Below are positions 61,670 through 64,000 of a stretch of DNA of 64,000 bases, in pieces. The notes under the pieces were generated by a model that was given only the letters and a program-made list of their open reading frames with translations, made no database searches and had not been told where the DNA came from. The stretch is from Clostridiales bacterium (GTDB lineage: Bacteria; Bacillota; Clostridia; Oscillospirales; Oscillospiraceae): positions 1 through 64,000 of the forward strand of contig JAJUGN010000001.1 in assembly GCA_029265975.1 (NCBI GenBank). Direction: 5' to 3'. Each line of letters opens with the position of its first letter. Position 1 is the stretch's first letter. The translations under genes were made by a program, and so were the position numbers.

Positions 61670-61705
61670 TTTTTTTGGGCGGGTCATTTTTACCCGCCCA
61701 AAAAA
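61670..61705. other. Perfect 14-bp hairpin between acpP and rnc
   Basis: TTTTTTGGGCGGGT (61671-61684) pairs with ACCCGCCCAAAAAA (61692-61705), loop of seven. It starts immediately after the acpP stop. The T and A runs form part of the stem, so no free U-tract follows on the minus strand and it need not terminate. It could be processed by RNase III or uncouple acpP from rnc. Confidence 0.75.
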
Positions 61706-61939
61706 CTAATCGATTTTGTCTGCAATGTATTTAGCAAGATCGCCTACTGTGAGAAGCTTAGGCAGGTCGTTGTCGTCTATTTCGGAAATATCAAATTCCT
61801 CCTCGATAGCCATCGTCAGCTCGACTATGTCCAGCGAATCCGCCCCGAGGTCGTCAATAAACGAAGTATCGGCTGTAATTTCGTCCTCGTCAACCATAAA
61901 CTGCTCTGCAATCAACTGTTTTAATTTTTGCAAAACCAT
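61706..61939 (-). CDS. acpP: Acyl carrier protein
   Basis: A 77-residue acidic ACP. The 4'-phosphopantetheine serine lies in '[11 protein letters not shown]'; '[11 protein letters not shown]' and '[10 protein letters not shown]' complete the family pattern. It carries acyl chains in fatty-acid synthesis. Start ATG 61939 follows GAGGTGA; longer starts reach into plsX. It has its own promoter in the 60-bp gap after plsX. A perfect hairpin follows the stop. Confidence 0.95.
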   Translation of the reverse strand: MVLQKLKQLIAEQFMVDEDEITADTSFIDDLGADSLDIVELTMAIEEEFDISEIDDNDLPKLLTVGDLAKYIADKID

Positions 61940-61959
61940 TCTGCTCACCTCAAGAAAAT

Positions 61960-61988
61960 GATATTCACGGTCAAAGTATTTGTCAACT
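61960..61988 (-). promoter_or_regulatory. Promoter of acpP
   Basis: TTGACA (61988-61983), 17-bp spacer, TATCAT (61965-61960). Transcription would begin about 14 nt before the ATG, almost at the Shine-Dalgarno sequence, so the 5' leader is very short. Confidence 0.65.
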
Positions 61989-61998
61989 GTTTTTTTAC

Positions 61999-63021
61999 TT
62001 ATTCTTCTCCCGCATCTATGTCCCAAAGATTATCCTGAATGTCCTCTATAATTCCCGTTTTTACTATCAGAGCCGCCTGACGGATAGCATTGGCAAAAGC
62101 GTTTGCGTTAGAGGAGCCGTGCGCCTTGATGACCGGCTTGCTGACGCCCAGGAAAACCGTTCCGCCGACCTCGGTATAGTCAAGCCGCTTCTTGAAATCG
62201 CGCAGCGGCTTTTTTACTATCGCCGCCGCCAGGTTTGTCATGGCGTTTCTGAGGAATATCTCTTTCAAACCGCCCAAAATAAACGAAGCGGTCCCTTCTA
62301 TCGCCTTCAGAAGTATATTCCCTGAATAACCGTCGCATACCACAACGTCCGCAAGCCCGAAAAGAACATCCCTCGCCTCAATATTGCCTATGAAGTTGAT
62401 GCGCTCCTGCTCCTTCAGCTCGTTAAGCAGCTTGTATGCCTGCCGCTGAAGCTCCGTGCCCTTTCCCGGCTCGGCGCCTATATTCAAAAGCGCGACGCTC
62501 GGACTCGGCTTGTTCAGCAGGTTCGCCACATAGCTTGAGCCCATGAATGCGAACTGCACGAGATATTCGGGCGTGCATTCGGCGTTCGCCCCGCAGTCGA
62601 TAAGCAGGCAGCCCCCGTTTTCGGTAGGCAGAATTGGAGCAAGCGCGGCTCTCCTTATGCCTTTTATGCGCTTTACAACGAGCGTAGCGCCCGAAAGAAG
62701 GGCCCCGGTATTGCCCGCCGAAACAAAGGCGTCGCCCTCTCCGTCACGCAGCATTCTCAGCGCCACCGCCATTGAGGAGTCTTTTTTGTTTCTGACAGCC
62801 GTCGAAGGATCGTCCTCCATATCGACAACCTCCGACGCATAGGCTATCTCGATTCCCTGAGGCAGAGTTTTTTTACCCTGTTCTTCCAGACATGTCAGGA
62901 TTTTTTCTCCGCGGCCGACGAGTATTATCTCAATACCGTCTTCCCCGGCGACTTTCAGAGCCCCTTTTACAACCTCCGATGGCGCGTTGTCTCCGCCCAT
63001 GGCGTCAACTATTATTTTCAA
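61999..63021 (-). CDS. plsX: Phosphate acyltransferase PlsX
   Basis: A 340-residue PlsX. '[14 protein letters not shown]' is the invariant start; '[18 protein letters not shown]' and '[16 protein letters not shown]' are further family blocks. It makes acyl-phosphate from acyl-ACP, feeding phospholipid synthesis with PlsY. The start is TTG, overlapping the trmFO stop (TTGA). It precedes acpP, the usual order. No FapR gene is present in the window. Confidence 0.95.
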   Translation of the reverse strand: MKIIVDAMGGDNAPSEVVKGALKVAGEDGIEIILVGRGEKILTCLEEQGKKTLPQGIEIAYASEVVDMEDDPSTAVRNKKDSSMAVALRMLRDGEGDAFVSAGNTGALLSGATLVVKRIKGIRRAALAPILPTENGGCLLIDCGANAECTPEYLVQFAFMGSSYVANLLNKPSPSVALLNIGAEPGKGTELQRQAYKLLNELKEQERINFIGNIEARDVLFGLADVVVCDGYSGNILLKAIEGTASFILGGLKEIFLRNAMTNLAAAIVKKPLRDFKKRLDYTEVGGTVFLGVSKPVIKAHGSSNANAFANAIRQAALIVKTGIIEDIQDNLWDIDAGEE

Positions 63022-64000
63022 TTCAGATTTCCTCCCGCCGCTAATCGGTCAATTATTTCCAGCGCCCTCTTGGATATCTCCATATTTTTGTTCCTCTTGC
63101 CCCTGATTCTCTGGTCAAGGGCCGCGATTATACCGAAATTGATATTCATCGGCTGAAAATCCGACACGGACTCGTCGCTCACATACAGCGCCAGGGCCCC
63201 TATCGCTGTTTCTTTCGGAAAACACACAGGGTCGAGAGCCCTTAATTCCCGCGCCGTTTCGATTCCGCACAAAAGTCCGGAGGCCGCAGACTCCACATAG
63301 CCTTCGACGCCGGTTATCTGTCCCGCAAAGCGTATCCTTTTTTCGCGGCGAAGCCTGTAATATCGGTCCAGAAGCCGCGGCGAATTGAGATAGGTATTTC
63401 GGTGCATGACGCCGTACCTGACATATTCTGCGTTTTTGAGAGCGGGTATCATAGAAAAAACACGCTTCTGCTCAGGAAAGGCCAGGTGAGTCTGAAAGCC
63501 CACAAGATTGTACAGCGTGCCGCTTGCGTTGTCGCGACGGAGCTGGACCACGGCATAATATTCCTCTCCCGTTTCAGGATTCCTCAAGCCGACGGGCTTA
63601 AGAGGTCCGTAGCGCAGAGTGTCCTCTCCCCTTCTCGCCATCACCTCGACCGGCATGCAGCCCTCGAATACGGCGCCGTCTTCAAAGCCGTGGACATGAG
63701 CTTCCCTTGCGGTTTTCAGCTCGTTCCAGAAAGCCAGGTACTCTTCCTTTGTCATCGGGCAGTTAATATAGGAGGGGGTTCCCCTGTCATATCGGGACGC
63801 AAAAAAAGCGCTGTTCATGTCGACGCTTTCCATGGTCACTATCGGCGCAGCCGCGTCGTAGAAGTTCAGGTATTCTTGGTCCGGAAAAAGACTGTTTATG
63901 CTTTTGGACAAAGCCTCCGAGGTCAGAGGGCCCGTAGCGACGATAACGCATCCTTCGGGTATCTCCGTGGCCTCCTCCGATTTCACTTCTATATTCGGAT
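63018..64000 (-). CDS. trmFO: tRNA (uracil-54-C5)-methyltransferase TrmFO, C-terminal part
   Basis: The frame runs to the window edge at 64000, so the N-terminal FAD-binding Rossmann region (about 110 residues) is missing. What remains matches TrmFO: 'VIVATGPLTSEALS', 'SRYDRGTPSYINCPMTKEEY' region, 'FEGCMPVEVMARRGEDTLRYGPLKPVGL' region with the conserved catalytic Cys, 'FAGQITGVEGYVESAASGLL' and 'FQPMNINFG'. It methylates U54 of tRNA using methylenetetrahydrofolate. It shares its stop with the TTG of plsX. Confidence 0.94.
   Translation of the reverse strand, partial: PNIEVKSEEATEIPEGCVIVATGPLTSEALSKSINSLFPDQEYLNFYDAAAPIVTMESVDMNSAFFASRYDRGTPSYINCPMTKEEYLAFWNELKTAREAHVHGFEDGAVFEGCMPVEVMARRGEDTLRYGPLKPVGLRNPETGEEYYAVVQLRRDNASGTLYNLVGFQTHLAFPEQKRVFSMIPALKNAEYVRYGVMHRNTYLNSPRLLDRYYRLRREKRIRFAGQITGVEGYVESAASGLLCGIETARELRALDPVCFPKETAIGALALYVSDESVSDFQPMNINFGIIAALDQRIRGKRNKNMEISKRALEIIDRLAAGGNLN

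Noticed and set aside
1-64000. tRNA and rRNA genes
   Set aside because: Intergenic regions were read on both strands; none shows a cloverleaf with TTCGANTC-type T-arm or rRNA-like sequence.

Overview
The window looks like about 64 kb of chromosome from an anaerobic, low-to-mid GC member of the Clostridia, most like the Oscillospiraceae/Ruminococcaceae-type gut lineages. This rests on Firmicutes gene orders (ecfA1-ecfA2-ecfT-truA; trmFO, plsX-acpP-rnc-smc-ftsY), a ClpE-type Zn-finger ATPase, SipW/TasA-type secretion genes, c-di-GMP-I riboswitches, strong Shine-Dalgarno sequences and many TTG starts. Nothing here fixes a genus. No rRNA, tRNA or CRISPR was seen. Almost every gene is on the minus strand, so operons read from right to left.

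Left edge (1-530): the end of an IS21-like element with the start of its istA gene, then noncoding DNA with hairpins.

Catabolic island (about 548-18420, more AT-rich than the rest): a LacI-type regulator faces a 12-gene minus-strand operon. The operon encodes three cytoplasmic sulfatases, a complete RbsBAC-like sugar ABC importer, a class II aldolase, a triosephosphate-isomerase paralogue, a LarA-like nickel-dependent 2-hydroxyacid racemase/epimerase, a GH3 glycosidase and a TauE/SafE anion exporter. The likely logic is import of a sulfated sugar or oligosaccharide, desulfation and hydrolysis in the cytoplasm, aldol cleavage to C3 units, and export of the freed sulfur oxyanion. No sugar kinase, sulfatase-maturating enzyme or LarBCE cofactor genes are in the window.

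18.8-22.7 kb: an ammonium channel fused to a C-terminal PII domain, with a strong promoter and a leader resembling ANTAR-type antitermination; then a QueG-like Fe-S protein and an SGNH-like membrane protein. 22.85-23.12 kb is an array of perfect hairpins.

23.2-30.2 kb: the most unusual block. Tandem c-di-GMP-I riboswitches, each with its own terminator, precede a six-gene operon: two SipW-type (Ser/His) signal peptidases, a TasA-like protein, a membrane-anchored protein with a Pro/Ser/Thr-rich stalk and a TasA-like head, a second small SipW-type substrate, and an 878-residue protein with eight Ig-like repeats. It looks like a c-di-GMP-controlled surface-fibre or biofilm-matrix system.

30.4-37.2 kb: yebC, a pstSCAB phosphate importer with an 11-bp-periodic Pho-box-like array, and a carboxyltransferase operon whose biotin-carrier-like protein lacks the biotinyl lysine and whose OadG-like subunit lacks its membrane segment.

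37.3-64 kb: housekeeping genes: clpE, pgsA, cvpA-like, a DUF5711 protein, truA (with an apparent one-base frameshift), the ECF module, a methyltransferase, an M24 peptidase, yqeG, a plus-strand gene of unknown function, rpsU, leuS, rsfS, an LCP protein, a nadD-yqeK fusion, yhbY, rdgB, ftsY, smc, a radical SAM gene, rnc, acpP, plsX and the C-terminal part of trmFO, cut by the window end.
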